DNA from: Rhodospirillaceae bacterium | GTDB taxonomy: Bacteria; Pseudomonadota; Alphaproteobacteria; Puniceispirillales; Puniceispirillaceae | Assembly (NCBI GenBank): GCA_002731315.1 | Contig: PCBG01000017.1 | Coordinates: 1-41,825 of the forward strand | Length of the DNA stretch: 41,825 bases | Direction of reading: 5' to 3' | Shown here: positions 27,500 through 35,165 of the stretch, in pieces | How the letters are laid out: every line of letters starts with the position of its first letter | How positions within the stretch are numbered: the stretch's first letter is position 1 | Notes under the pieces: generated by a model | What the model saw: the letters and a program-made list of their open reading frames with translations, nothing else | Told to the model about the DNA's origin: nothing | Databases searched by the model: none | Position numbers and translations under genes: made by a program

Positions 27500-29013
27500 C
27501 TTTGCTCGCCTTCTGGTGGTTCAAAGCCAAATCTTTGATAGGCCTCATGTGGTGCGTCAAGTAAGGCCATGTTCGAAATGATCTGCTGGCAAAGATGGGC
27601 TTTAATTTTAGGGTCATCCACCGGTGTTGACTGCCCCGGGTCGGTGCTCAGATCGTATAAAGCTGACTGCATATCCTCAAAGCCCATGCCCTGAACCTCG
27701 ACTGGTTTCCCATCATGATCTGTTTTTGGGCCCAGCTTCAGCACCGGCGCGCCCTTGGTAAAGGAAAAGGACGGATGCAAAGTGGCGCCGACCAGATCGC
27801 CAATGGAAAAGCGTTCGGTCATGCGTGTTGGCATCAGGGTATACTCATGCAGTGATTCGGCCTCAGGCAACGCGGGATAGTGAAAATAGCTGTATCGTCC
27901 ATCGCACACATTTACGGCTGCCCCGAAATAACCGAAGATCACACTGTCACGCTTGCTATCATCGCCTTGCAGCAGCGGGATGAGTGAATGACCGGTGACA
28001 TCATCAGGAATCGCCAAACCGGCCATGTCGAGGAATGTTGGCATCAAGTCGGTTGTCTGGGTTAACTCCTGTCTGCGGCTTCCGCCTTCTTTGGCAAAGT
28101 CGGGGTGATAGATCATTAGAGGGATGTGCGCAATCTCATCATAGACCGGCATACGATTCTTAGCCCACCAGTCATGCTCGCCAAGTAAAAAGCCATGATC
28201 GGTGGTCAACACAAGAGCTGTATCGGCCCACAGATTGTGTTGATCAAAGATATCCAGAAGACGCCCAAAATATTCGTCCGTCATTGTAACTAGAGCAGCA
28301 TAGTTCGCGCGCAGTTCGGCGATTTCCTCTGGCGTTTCTTTTACCCTGTCATATATTGGCCAGTCGAGCACCGGCCCATCATACAATGTCGTGTACCGCT
28401 CTCGGAAGCGCGGGGGCGCGTGGAAAGGCTCATGAGGATCAAAACATTCAAGTTGGAGAAGCCAGTTGTCGGCCTGATGATTTCGTTGAAGAAACTCGCC
28501 TGCGAGCGCAAAAAGCTGTGGTGAACAATAGTCTGCTTCATCCACCATGAAGTTCCTGTTGATCATGTAATTGGTACGGTGCTGTTGCATCGGATGAAAG
28601 GCTGATTTTAGCTTGTCATGGTCAGGCGCAACCGTCGCTTTCCAGCGATCAATGGCCTGTCCCCTAACAAGTTCCCATGAGGAATACCGCTGGTGATAGG
28701 TCCCTCCACCGTCAGCAAAGTAATGATGATGGTCGGTAAGGAGGTGTGTGTAGACACCGTTCAGCTTCATAATTTCTGGGAAGGAGTCATCAAACGGCTC
28801 CAGTGGGCCCCAACTGCGATGCAAAAAATGGCTGCGACCAGTGTGAATGTCGCGGCGGGCTGGCATGCAGGGAAGGCTGCCGACATAGTGATTGTCGAAA
28901 GTGACAGCGCGCTTTTGGAACCGCGAGAAGTTTGGCGTATGGATTGTATTCGTGCCGTAAGGTTCCATTGCGGTCCGATTGAGCGAGTCCAGAAGGACAA
29001 AAACGATTTTCAT
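27496..29013 (-). CDS. Second-type cytoplasmic sulfatase
   Basis: 505 residues from ATG 29013; the open frame extends 57 codons upstream through the operator region, but that part is unlike the family. Type I sulfatase features are D9 in VLLDSLNRT, the signature SLPCMPARRD with Cys49 and Arg53, and LTTDHGFLLGEHDWWAKN. It is more distant from the other two: it has a MEPYGTNTIHTPNFSRF opening and lacks the choline-sulfatase HGFEERLTT block. It has no signal peptide. It is first of two sulfatase genes in a minus-strand operon divergent from a LacI regulator. Substrate unknown. Confidence 0.88.
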   Translation of the reverse strand: MKIVFVLLDSLNRTAMEPYGTNTIHTPNFSRFQKRAVTFDNHYVGSLPCMPARRDIHTGRSHFLHRSWGPLEPFDDSFPEIMKLNGVYTHLLTDHHHYFADGGGTYHQRYSSWELVRGQAIDRWKATVAPDHDKLKSAFHPMQQHRTNYMINRNFMVDEADYCSPQLFALAGEFLQRNHQADNWLLQLECFDPHEPFHAPPRFRERYTTLYDGPVLDWPIYDRVKETPEEIAELRANYAALVTMTDEYFGRLLDIFDQHNLWADTALVLTTDHGFLLGEHDWWAKNRMPVYDEIAHIPLMIYHPDFAKEGGSRRQELTQTTDLMPTFLDMAGLAIPDDVTGHSLIPLLQGDDSKRDSVIFGYFGAAVNVCDGRYSYFHYPALPEAESLHEYTLMPTRMTERFSIGDLVGATLHPSFSFTKGAPVLKLGPKTDHDGKPVEVQGMGFEDMQSALYDLSTDPGQSTPVDDPKIKAHLCQQIISNMALLDAPHEAYQRFGFEPPEGEQR

Positions 29014-29075
29014 GGCGGCGCCATCCTGCGTGAATCTATATCCAAACTGATGAAACGAGCTATTCTGTACCCTAT

Positions 29076-29093
29076 TGAACAATCGTTTGCTTA
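29076..29093. promoter_or_regulatory. LacI-type operator upstream of the sulfatase operon
   Basis: TGAACAATCGTTTGCTTA matches the site at 34990-35007 in 16 of 18 positions and has the central CG flanked by near-palindromic arms seen in LacI-family operators. It lies 63 bp before the sulfatase start and 150 bp before the lacI-type start, so it could control both directions. Confidence 0.7.
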
Positions 29094-29243
29094 GTAGTCT
29101 AACCTTAGTATTATCAAGCCTAGACACAAACAAAAAACGACCTATGGTTAAAATCTTACGGAATTTATCAAGTTGCGGCGCCACTCGAATGGCGAATGTG
29201 TAAGGTGCGAAGCGAAGTGCCTAGCGCTAAACTAGAGCCGGAT

Positions 29244-30278
29244 ATGACCAATCAGGATAAAGCGACGGTAAACCTCAAGGAAATTGCAAGGCTGGCGAAC
29301 GCGCATGTTTCGACCGTGTCGCGGGTTTTACGCAATGATCCTTCTCAAAGGGTTGGCCAGGAAATGCGCGACCGAATTCACTCCATCGCTAAGGATCTAG
29401 GCTATTCACCTAATATTCATGCCAGGAGTTTACGGTCTAAGAAGAGCCACGAAATATGTATCCTTTTTCCGCAGGTGGACAACCCAGCATTTATACCGAT
29501 GGTGGAGGGGGCTTCCAGCGCCTGTCGGGCTAGGGGGTACTTCCCCTATATTTATTTTACCACAAAAGGCGAGCCAATTGAGACGGCGCTGGCCGATTTA
29601 CATAGCATGAGTCATTTTGGCGGCTTTCTTGCTGTGACTTTTGACAATAACGAGATTCTGCTAAAGACATCGCGCACTGTAGGCAGCAAACTAGTTTTGC
29701 TGAACACCCGGGCCGAAGGCGGTGATGTCAACTGTGTTTGGCTGAATACCTTCAAGGCGATGTTCATGCTGACTGAACATTTGCTGGCGCAAGGTCATCG
29801 CAATATAGGCTATGTCAGTGGTGAACGTGGCGGGTTCAATGCTGAAGAGCGCTTCCGAGGCTTTCTAGACGCTCACGACAAGTTTGGTGTTCAACCACAT
29901 GAGGAAGTGCTGTTTCACGTAGGATATGATTATGGCGTTGGCGAGGATTCCATGCGTCGGATTTTGACTTCTGGCGTTCCATGCTCCGCGGTCATTGTAT
30001 CCATGCTGACCTGTGCTGCCGGCGCCTATAGCGTTCTGCAGCGCAATAACATTGCGGTTGGCCGCGACATCGCGATGGCTACCCTGCATCGCAGCGTTCT
30101 GACCGATGCGCTGGCTCTCACCCATATTCGCCTTCCCACTTTTGAGGTCGGGTACGAGGGTGCGAACGCGCTGCTTGACATCATCGAGGAGAAACGAAGG
30201 CATGTTGAGATTCAGCTTGAACCTCTTGAACTTGTTGTCCGCAAATCAACGGCCTATCCCTACGAGGCAAAACAATAG
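29244..30278 (+). CDS. LacI-family transcriptional regulator
   Basis: 344 residues from ATG 29244; an in-frame start 16 codons upstream is less likely. The N-terminal helix-turn-helix reads NLKEIARLANAHVSTVSRVLRND, with the hinge helix at SPNIHARSLRSKKS. The rest is a periplasmic-binding-protein-like effector domain (ICILFPQVDNPAFIP, HLLAQGHRNIGYVSGERGG). It is 11 bp before a third sulfatase gene on the same strand and divergent from two others. The shared operators indicate it controls the sulfatases and the TAXI transporter; the inducer is probably the sulfated compound or its desulfated product. Confidence 0.93.
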   Translation: MTNQDKATVNLKEIARLANAHVSTVSRVLRNDPSQRVGQEMRDRIHSIAKDLGYSPNIHARSLRSKKSHEICILFPQVDNPAFIPMVEGASSACRARGYFPYIYFTTKGEPIETALADLHSMSHFGGFLAVTFDNNEILLKTSRTVGSKLVLLNTRAEGGDVNCVWLNTFKAMFMLTEHLLAQGHRNIGYVSGERGGFNAEERFRGFLDAHDKFGVQPHEEVLFHVGYDYGVGEDSMRRILTSGVPCSAVIVSMLTCAAGAYSVLQRNNIAVGRDIAMATLHRSVLTDALALTHIRLPTFEVGYEGANALLDIIEEKRRHVEIQLEPLELVVRKSTAYPYEAKQ

Positions 30279-30289
30279 TGAGGAATGAC

Positions 30290-31912
30290 ATGAGCAAGCA
30301 GCCGAACATTCTTGTAATTATGGTTGATGAACTTGCGCCGCATTTCATGCCAGATTATGGCCATCAAGTAGTGCAGACACCAAATATCTCGAGACTTGCT
30401 GCAAGTGGCACGGTGTTTGACAATGCCTACACCAGTTCACCGCTATGTGCGCCGGCTAGAGCGTCATTTATGACAGGTAGGCTTTGCCCCGACATCAACG
30501 CCTATGACAATGGTGCTGAATTGCCTGCATCAGTACCTACAATTGCGCATTTTCTGAGATCCCTTGGCTACCAGACGTCACTCATCGGCAAGATGCACTT
30601 TATCGGCCCGGATCAACTCCATGGTTTTGAAGAGCGTCTGACAACTGACATTTATCCAGCAAATTTTTCTTGGACGGCAAACTGGAATGCCAGCCTTACC
30701 GAGCCCAGTCCCGCAGGCGCGACTGTCAAGCCTGTTCTTGAAGCTGGTCCCTGTATTCGCTCGATGCAGATGGATTATGATGACGAGGTCTCAAACAAGT
30801 CAGTTCAGAAGCTATATGACCTGGCGCGAAACGGTGAAAGCGACAAGCCCTTCTTTGTAGTATCTTCTTTCACACATCCGCATCCTCCCTTTACCATTCA
30901 TCAAAATTACTGGGATATGTATGACCACAATGAAATCGATCTGCCGAATATTGAGGAAATCCCCCTAGAGCAAAAAGATGCAGGTAGCCAATATCTCTAT
31001 TTCTCGCACCAGTACAATTCCTATCCGATAAATGAGGAACACGTCAGGAACGCAAGGCACGCCTATTATGCGATGATCTCATACACTGATGCCCTGATCG
31101 GCAGGATGCTCGATACTCTTGAGGAAACTGGACTGGATAACAATACGGTCGTGGTTTTTGTATCAGACCATGGAGAAATGTTGGGTGAACGTGGCATGTG
31201 GTACAAGATGTCCATGTTCGAACATTCGGTTCGTATCCCGATGATCTTTTCTGGCACTGGCATCGTAAAGGGACGCGATGGAGATAACGCGTCACTCATC
31301 GATATCGTGCCAACACTTATCGAATTAGCTGGTGGCAAGATCGAGAATGTACCGGTAAAACTCGCTGGCCGATCTTTAAAGACGGCGGTCACCGGCGATT
31401 GCTCCAGCGCGTGTGTTGGCGATGGGAAGGATGCCGCAGTCGTCTCCGACTTCTCTGCAGGTGGCGCTCCAGGTCCAGTTCGCATGGTAAAGCAAAGGTC
31501 ATACAAACTCATTATGACTTACGGCTATGAGCCGCTGCTCTTCAACGTGGAAGAAGACCCGCAGGAAATGGACAACTTGGCCGAGGATCCAGCGCATGCC
31601 GAGACACTGGTGCAACTTCAGGCCATCGCATTACAGAATTATGATCCTGGCGAATATGATGCGCAAATCAGGCAAAGCCAGAGAGAGCGTATTTTCCTAC
31701 GCGGCCTCTCCGAGGATTCGGAAGCCGATCCCAACTGGGCCTTTGTTGCACAACCTGGTGATGCAGATCGCTTTGTCCGTGGAGGTGGCCTGAAAAAGGG
31801 GGCGCACGCTACAAAGGCGCGCTATCAGTTTCCCAAAAGGGCCCCCGCCATGCCGACTCCGAGCCCAGAGCTTGATTCTTCGATTATTCCTCCACCCCGG
31901 TTTCGGCGATAA
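30290..31912 (+). CDS. Choline-sulfatase-like cytoplasmic sulfatase (copy 2)
   Basis: 540 residues from ATG 30290 (GTGAGGA ribosome-binding sequence). It has D13 in IMVDEL, the formylglycine signature PLCAPARAS with Cys53 and Arg57, GKMHFIGPDQLHGFEERLTTD and SDHGEMLGERGMWYK. It is clearly a paralogue of the sulfatase at 25898-27499, and even its C-terminal half aligns (NWAFVAQPGDADRFVR against SWDYVAYQGDAERYVR). It has no signal peptide. It lies in one operon with the LacI regulator. Choline-O-sulfate or a related small sulfate ester is the family-based guess. Confidence 0.92.
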   Translation: MSKQPNILVIMVDELAPHFMPDYGHQVVQTPNISRLAASGTVFDNAYTSSPLCAPARASFMTGRLCPDINAYDNGAELPASVPTIAHFLRSLGYQTSLIGKMHFIGPDQLHGFEERLTTDIYPANFSWTANWNASLTEPSPAGATVKPVLEAGPCIRSMQMDYDDEVSNKSVQKLYDLARNGESDKPFFVVSSFTHPHPPFTIHQNYWDMYDHNEIDLPNIEEIPLEQKDAGSQYLYFSHQYNSYPINEEHVRNARHAYYAMISYTDALIGRMLDTLEETGLDNNTVVVFVSDHGEMLGERGMWYKMSMFEHSVRIPMIFSGTGIVKGRDGDNASLIDIVPTLIELAGGKIENVPVKLAGRSLKTAVTGDCSSACVGDGKDAAVVSDFSAGGAPGPVRMVKQRSYKLIMTYGYEPLLFNVEEDPQEMDNLAEDPAHAETLVQLQAIALQNYDPGEYDAQIRQSQRERIFLRGLSEDSEADPNWAFVAQPGDADRFVRGGGLKKGAHATKARYQFPKRAPAMPTPSPELDSSIIPPPRFRR

Positions 31913-31992
31913 TTTTTTAACAGGCATAGGCGTTAGTCGGAGTGTGGTTTGGCTTTATAGACGCATTGTGGTCTGTGTGGCATTCAGAAGCA

Positions 31993-33852
31993 TCAGGAAC
32001 CCATTGAGGGTTTAGTGCTGAATAGACCTGCTGCGCGGCTAATCAAAAGTGCGCCCAAAACAAAGCAAGCCCAATGTATGACTGGGAAAGTAAGTAAGAG
32101 CCCTACACCGATTAGGGCACGAAGTACGCTCTCACTAATTGAAATAGGTTTTTGATCGAATCTAGCGAGGGCAGTGCTAACTAGCCAAATCATCATAATG
32201 ATTCTTGGAAAAACAAGTGATGCATCCATGATGTCAAAATACTCTGAAAAAATAATGCAAGGATAATAAACAAAAATAAATGGGATTAAAAATTTTGCAA
32301 ATCCTAGCCGTATAGCCATGACGGCGGTCGCAAGAGGTTTCGACCCAGCAATTGGAGCTGCCGCATAGGCAGCAAGCGCTACCGGTGGTGTGATTGAAGA
32401 CGCGACTCCGTAATAAAAAACGAATAAATGGGCAAGCAAAAGAGGAATATCAAAATTCTCAATAGCAGGCCCCATTATGAGTACAATAATGAGATAGGCG
32501 GGTAGCGTTGGCATTCCCATACCGAGAACCAGAGCACCAAGCATCGAAAAAATAAGCGCTAATAAAAGACTGTTTTCACTTACACCGAGAATAAGGTTGG
32601 CAAATCGGAGGCCAACCCCAGTCATATTGACCACCCCAACGATGATTCCTATAGCCGCGATAGCTATCAAAAGCTTTCCACTCGCTTCCCCAGCCTTCTG
32701 AAAACTGCGGATGAGTCGTTTTGGTTCTTTTCTCAACTCCGGGTTAATAAAACCGAAGATAAAGGCTGTGATGATGCCAAAAAATCCAGCATTTGGTGCA
32801 GATCTTCCCATAACCAAAACCGATATTATGACAGCAATTGGAGCAACAAACATCATCGCATGGAGGACGGTTTGCCTTGTAAGTATAAATTTTACTTCGG
32901 AGTCGATTTGGATTTTGGACTTTTTTGACTCGATAACCACACTAAGAAAAAGACTCAGGTAATAAAGGAAAGCTGGAACCACTGCCGCTAAGGCGATTGT
33001 CAGGTAAGAAATTTCAGTTAGCTCAGCCATCAGAAAGGCTGCCGCTCCCATGATTGGGGGGACAATCTGTCCCCCACTAGATGCAGTCGCCTCAATACCA
33101 CCTGCAAATTCTGGTTTGAAGCCCCGCTGTTTTGTTAAAGGAATAGTGAAGGTGCCCGTTCCGACAACGTTTGCAACGGTGCTTCCGCTCATGGTGCCAA
33201 AGAGGCTAGAAGCTACGATTGCTGCATGAGCTGGGCCACCACGTGTCCTAGAAGTTAAGAACATCGAAATATCAAGTAATGACCTTCCAGCACCAGTGCC
33301 TTCCAACAGATTGCCAAGAACTACAAAAACCCAAACAACGCTGATAACAATAAGGGTTACATTTCCAAAAATACCGGAATAACCATACCAAATGCTCTCT
33401 GACAGCTCTTGAATCGTAAAGCCGGTATGTTTGAAAATTGAGGGCAGATAGGGGCCAATAAAGAGATAAATAACACTGAGTGCAGCTATTACGAAGAGAG
33501 GCATTCCCCAAATGCGTCGAGCGTATTCCAAAAGTACTAAAATTCCGCCCACACCAATCCAGTGGTCAAGACTTGTGAGAGTATAAAAACCAGTTTCGGT
33601 TTCGTTCTGAACTATCACGAAATTTATCAGGGCTGCTGTAGATAAAAGTATTAATCCTAGGTCTATAAGCTTTCCAACCCGAAAATATTCTAGCAACGGT
33701 CCATTGCCCGATGGAAATCTCAAGAATGCTATTGAGACACTTAAAAATAGGCATGATGCGACATATTCGTTCTGACTAAATATGCCGAACCCTGCAGCAT
33801 AAATAGCTATACACGCTATCACAAAGCTTAGGATCTGAAGGACAAATGTCAT
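31993..33852 (-). CDS. TRAP transporter fused permease (DctQM type, TAXI family), second copy
   Basis: 619 residues, multi-spanning. It has SSLFGTMSGSTVANVVGTGTF, the GGQIVPPIMGAAAFL signature and GMGMPTLPAYLI, the same landmarks as the permease at 9665. It is paired with the TAXI receptor gene upstream on the same strand. Base composition is unusual: sampled lines fall as low as about 25-37% G+C (32221-32280, 33361-33420) against 65% in hutH (22021-22080), which hints at foreign origin. It is the inner-membrane part of the importer predicted to supply the sulfatases. Confidence 0.95.
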   Translation of the reverse strand: MTFVLQILSFVIACIAIYAAGFGIFSQNEYVASCLFLSVSIAFLRFPSGNGPLLEYFRVGKLIDLGLILLSTAALINFVIVQNETETGFYTLTSLDHWIGVGGILVLLEYARRIWGMPLFVIAALSVIYLFIGPYLPSIFKHTGFTIQELSESIWYGYSGIFGNVTLIVISVVWVFVVLGNLLEGTGAGRSLLDISMFLTSRTRGGPAHAAIVASSLFGTMSGSTVANVVGTGTFTIPLTKQRGFKPEFAGGIEATASSGGQIVPPIMGAAAFLMAELTEISYLTIALAAVVPAFLYYLSLFLSVVIESKKSKIQIDSEVKFILTRQTVLHAMMFVAPIAVIISVLVMGRSAPNAGFFGIITAFIFGFINPELRKEPKRLIRSFQKAGEASGKLLIAIAAIGIIVGVVNMTGVGLRFANLILGVSENSLLLALIFSMLGALVLGMGMPTLPAYLIIVLIMGPAIENFDIPLLLAHLFVFYYGVASSITPPVALAAYAAAPIAGSKPLATAVMAIRLGFAKFLIPFIFVYYPCIIFSEYFDIMDASLVFPRIIMMIWLVSTALARFDQKPISISESVLRALIGVGLLLTFPVIHWACFVLGALLISRAAGLFSTKPSMGS

Positions 33853-33901
33853 ATGTGCCTAGGTCAGAAGATAAATTCAAAAGAGAGCAGATTGATTTTT
33901 T

Positions 33902-33939
33902 ACTGGCACCTGCTCACAAAGCTGTGAGCAGGTGCCAGT
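33902..33939 (-). other. Strong intercistronic hairpin between TAXI receptor and permease
   Basis: A perfect 16-bp stem (ACTGGCACCTGCTCAC with its complement) and a 6-base loop lie in the 91-bp gap between receptor and permease. On the transcribed minus strand no T-run follows, only AAAAAATC, so it looks more like an mRNA-stabilising or processing hairpin that raises receptor over permease levels than a true terminator. Confidence 0.75.
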
Positions 33940-33943
33940 GGCT

Positions 33944-34969
33944 TTATTTGGCGTCTGCAGGCACTAGGTCAGCAGGAACGTCAAAGCCAGCTTCCTTATA
34001 ATACCGATAAGCGCCCGCATGTAGAGGAGCAAGCATCTGGGAAAAAACTGTTTCTTTTGTGACTGCGCGTAATACAGGAGCCACCGAATAGAACTCTTCC
34101 ATATTCTCCCACATTGCCTTCGTCATATCATAAATCATTTGCTCGTTTGCAGAGGCTGAGGCTCCCATGACGTGCCAGAATGCTAAACTAAACACGTCCT
34201 CATCACCATTTGTTTGCCCGGTGTAGGTGCCGCTCGGAATGATGGCAACGTTTTGGCCCGCGGCAGCAATACTATCTCCACTTTGTTCAACTTGTTCTTT
34301 GCTTAAGCCGAGTAATGTAAATGTCTTGTTACTACCAAACTGCTGGACAATTGAGCTGCCTGTTGGTGCTGGTCGTGAGTAGACGTCAACTTGACCATCT
34401 GAAAAAGCTTGGCCGCCTTGAGGCCAACCTAGCTTAATTCCTTCATAATCAGTGCCGCTTTCATACCCCACCCCAACTTTTAAAATGCGAGTCGATGTTG
34501 CACTTGCGGCACCAGAAGGCGGGCCTAAATACACTTTCTTACCCTTCACGTCTGCAAGAGTCTTAAGTCCGAGATCGCCGTCAGCAAGAAAATGATAGAT
34601 GCCAGCCTCATAACTGAAAATCGAACGCAAATTTGCGGCAAGTTCTTTAGCGTTCCCCATTTTTGAATACATCGCACGTTGGTTTTGCATGTGTCCGACC
34701 GCAGCTACTGGCATCGGAGCAATCATGATTTTGCCCTCACCGAGACCAATCATTGATTTTGTTAGGGTCTGAGACGCGTTGATCTGCAATTGGTAATCAG
34801 TGTGCGCTGTGGCTACTTTGTCGAAAGCAACAGTAGCCACATAGGCACCACTGCCAGGGCTTGCCGTCTGAGCTTTAACTAGATCCTTTGCAACAGCAAC
34901 TTGGTTGCCAATGGTAAAAACCGCGCTAGCAACCAGAGCAACTGCGCTATTTTTAAGGTTTAGATGCAT
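33944..34969 (-). CDS. TAXI-family TRAP solute-binding protein, second copy
   Basis: 341 residues with a signal peptide (about 1-27, ending AVA) and a perfect AGGAGG ribosome-binding site. TASPGSGAYVATVAFDKV near the N terminus, KVYLGPPSGAAS in the middle and AGAYRYYKEAGF at the C terminus are TAXI hallmarks. It is the periplasmic receptor for the permease downstream. Its promoter region holds two copies of the LacI-type operator, so its expression is tied to the sulfatase genes. The ligand is inferred to be a sulfated or quaternary-amine osmolyte. Confidence 0.95.
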   Translation of the reverse strand: MHLNLKNSAVALVASAVFTIGNQVAVAKDLVKAQTASPGSGAYVATVAFDKVATAHTDYQLQINASQTLTKSMIGLGEGKIMIAPMPVAAVGHMQNQRAMYSKMGNAKELAANLRSIFSYEAGIYHFLADGDLGLKTLADVKGKKVYLGPPSGAASATSTRILKVGVGYESGTDYEGIKLGWPQGGQAFSDGQVDVYSRPAPTGSSIVQQFGSNKTFTLLGLSKEQVEQSGDSIAAAGQNVAIIPSGTYTGQTNGDEDVFSLAFWHVMGASASANEQMIYDMTKAMWENMEEFYSVAPVLRAVTKETVFSQMLAPLHAGAYRYYKEAGFDVPADLVPADAK

Positions 34970-34990
34970 TTCTTCCTCCTAAAAGCATAT

Positions 34991-35007
34991 GAACAATCGA
35001 TTGCCTA
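34991..35007. promoter_or_regulatory. LacI-type operator O1 upstream of TAXI receptor
   Basis: GAACAATCGATTGCCTA contains the perfect 10-bp palindrome CAATCGATTG with central CG. It sits about 21 bp before the receptor start, a position suited to blocking transcription initiation. Confidence 0.75.
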
Positions 35008-35032
35008 AAAACTTTGAAACAAATAAGAGAAG

Positions 35033-35049
35033 GAGGCAATCGCTTTTTC
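35033..35049. promoter_or_regulatory. LacI-type operator O2 upstream of TAXI receptor
   Basis: GAGGCAATCGCTTTTTC matches the reverse complement of the O1 site (TAGGCAATCGATTGTTC) at 14 of 17 positions. The CG centres are 43 bp apart, close to four helical turns, so two repressor dimers could bind on the same DNA face. Confidence 0.6.
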
Positions 35050-35108
35050 TCAGTCAAATATCTAAAAGACCAGATAGTCTCGACCACATAAGTTCTGCCC
35101 AAATGGAT

Positions 35109-35124
35109 ATTGCTAATTAGCAAT
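35109..35124. repeat. Perfect 16-bp palindrome ATTGCTAATTAGCAAT
   Basis: A fully symmetric 16-mer in the 196-bp gap between the aldehyde dehydrogenase stop and the TAXI receptor start. There is no T-run on either side, so it is more likely a protein-binding site than a terminator. It is unlike the LacI sites and may belong to another regulator. Confidence 0.55.
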
Positions 35125-35165
35125 AAAATTCGCAGGTCAGAAAATGAGGTTGCGGGCGCCTAACA

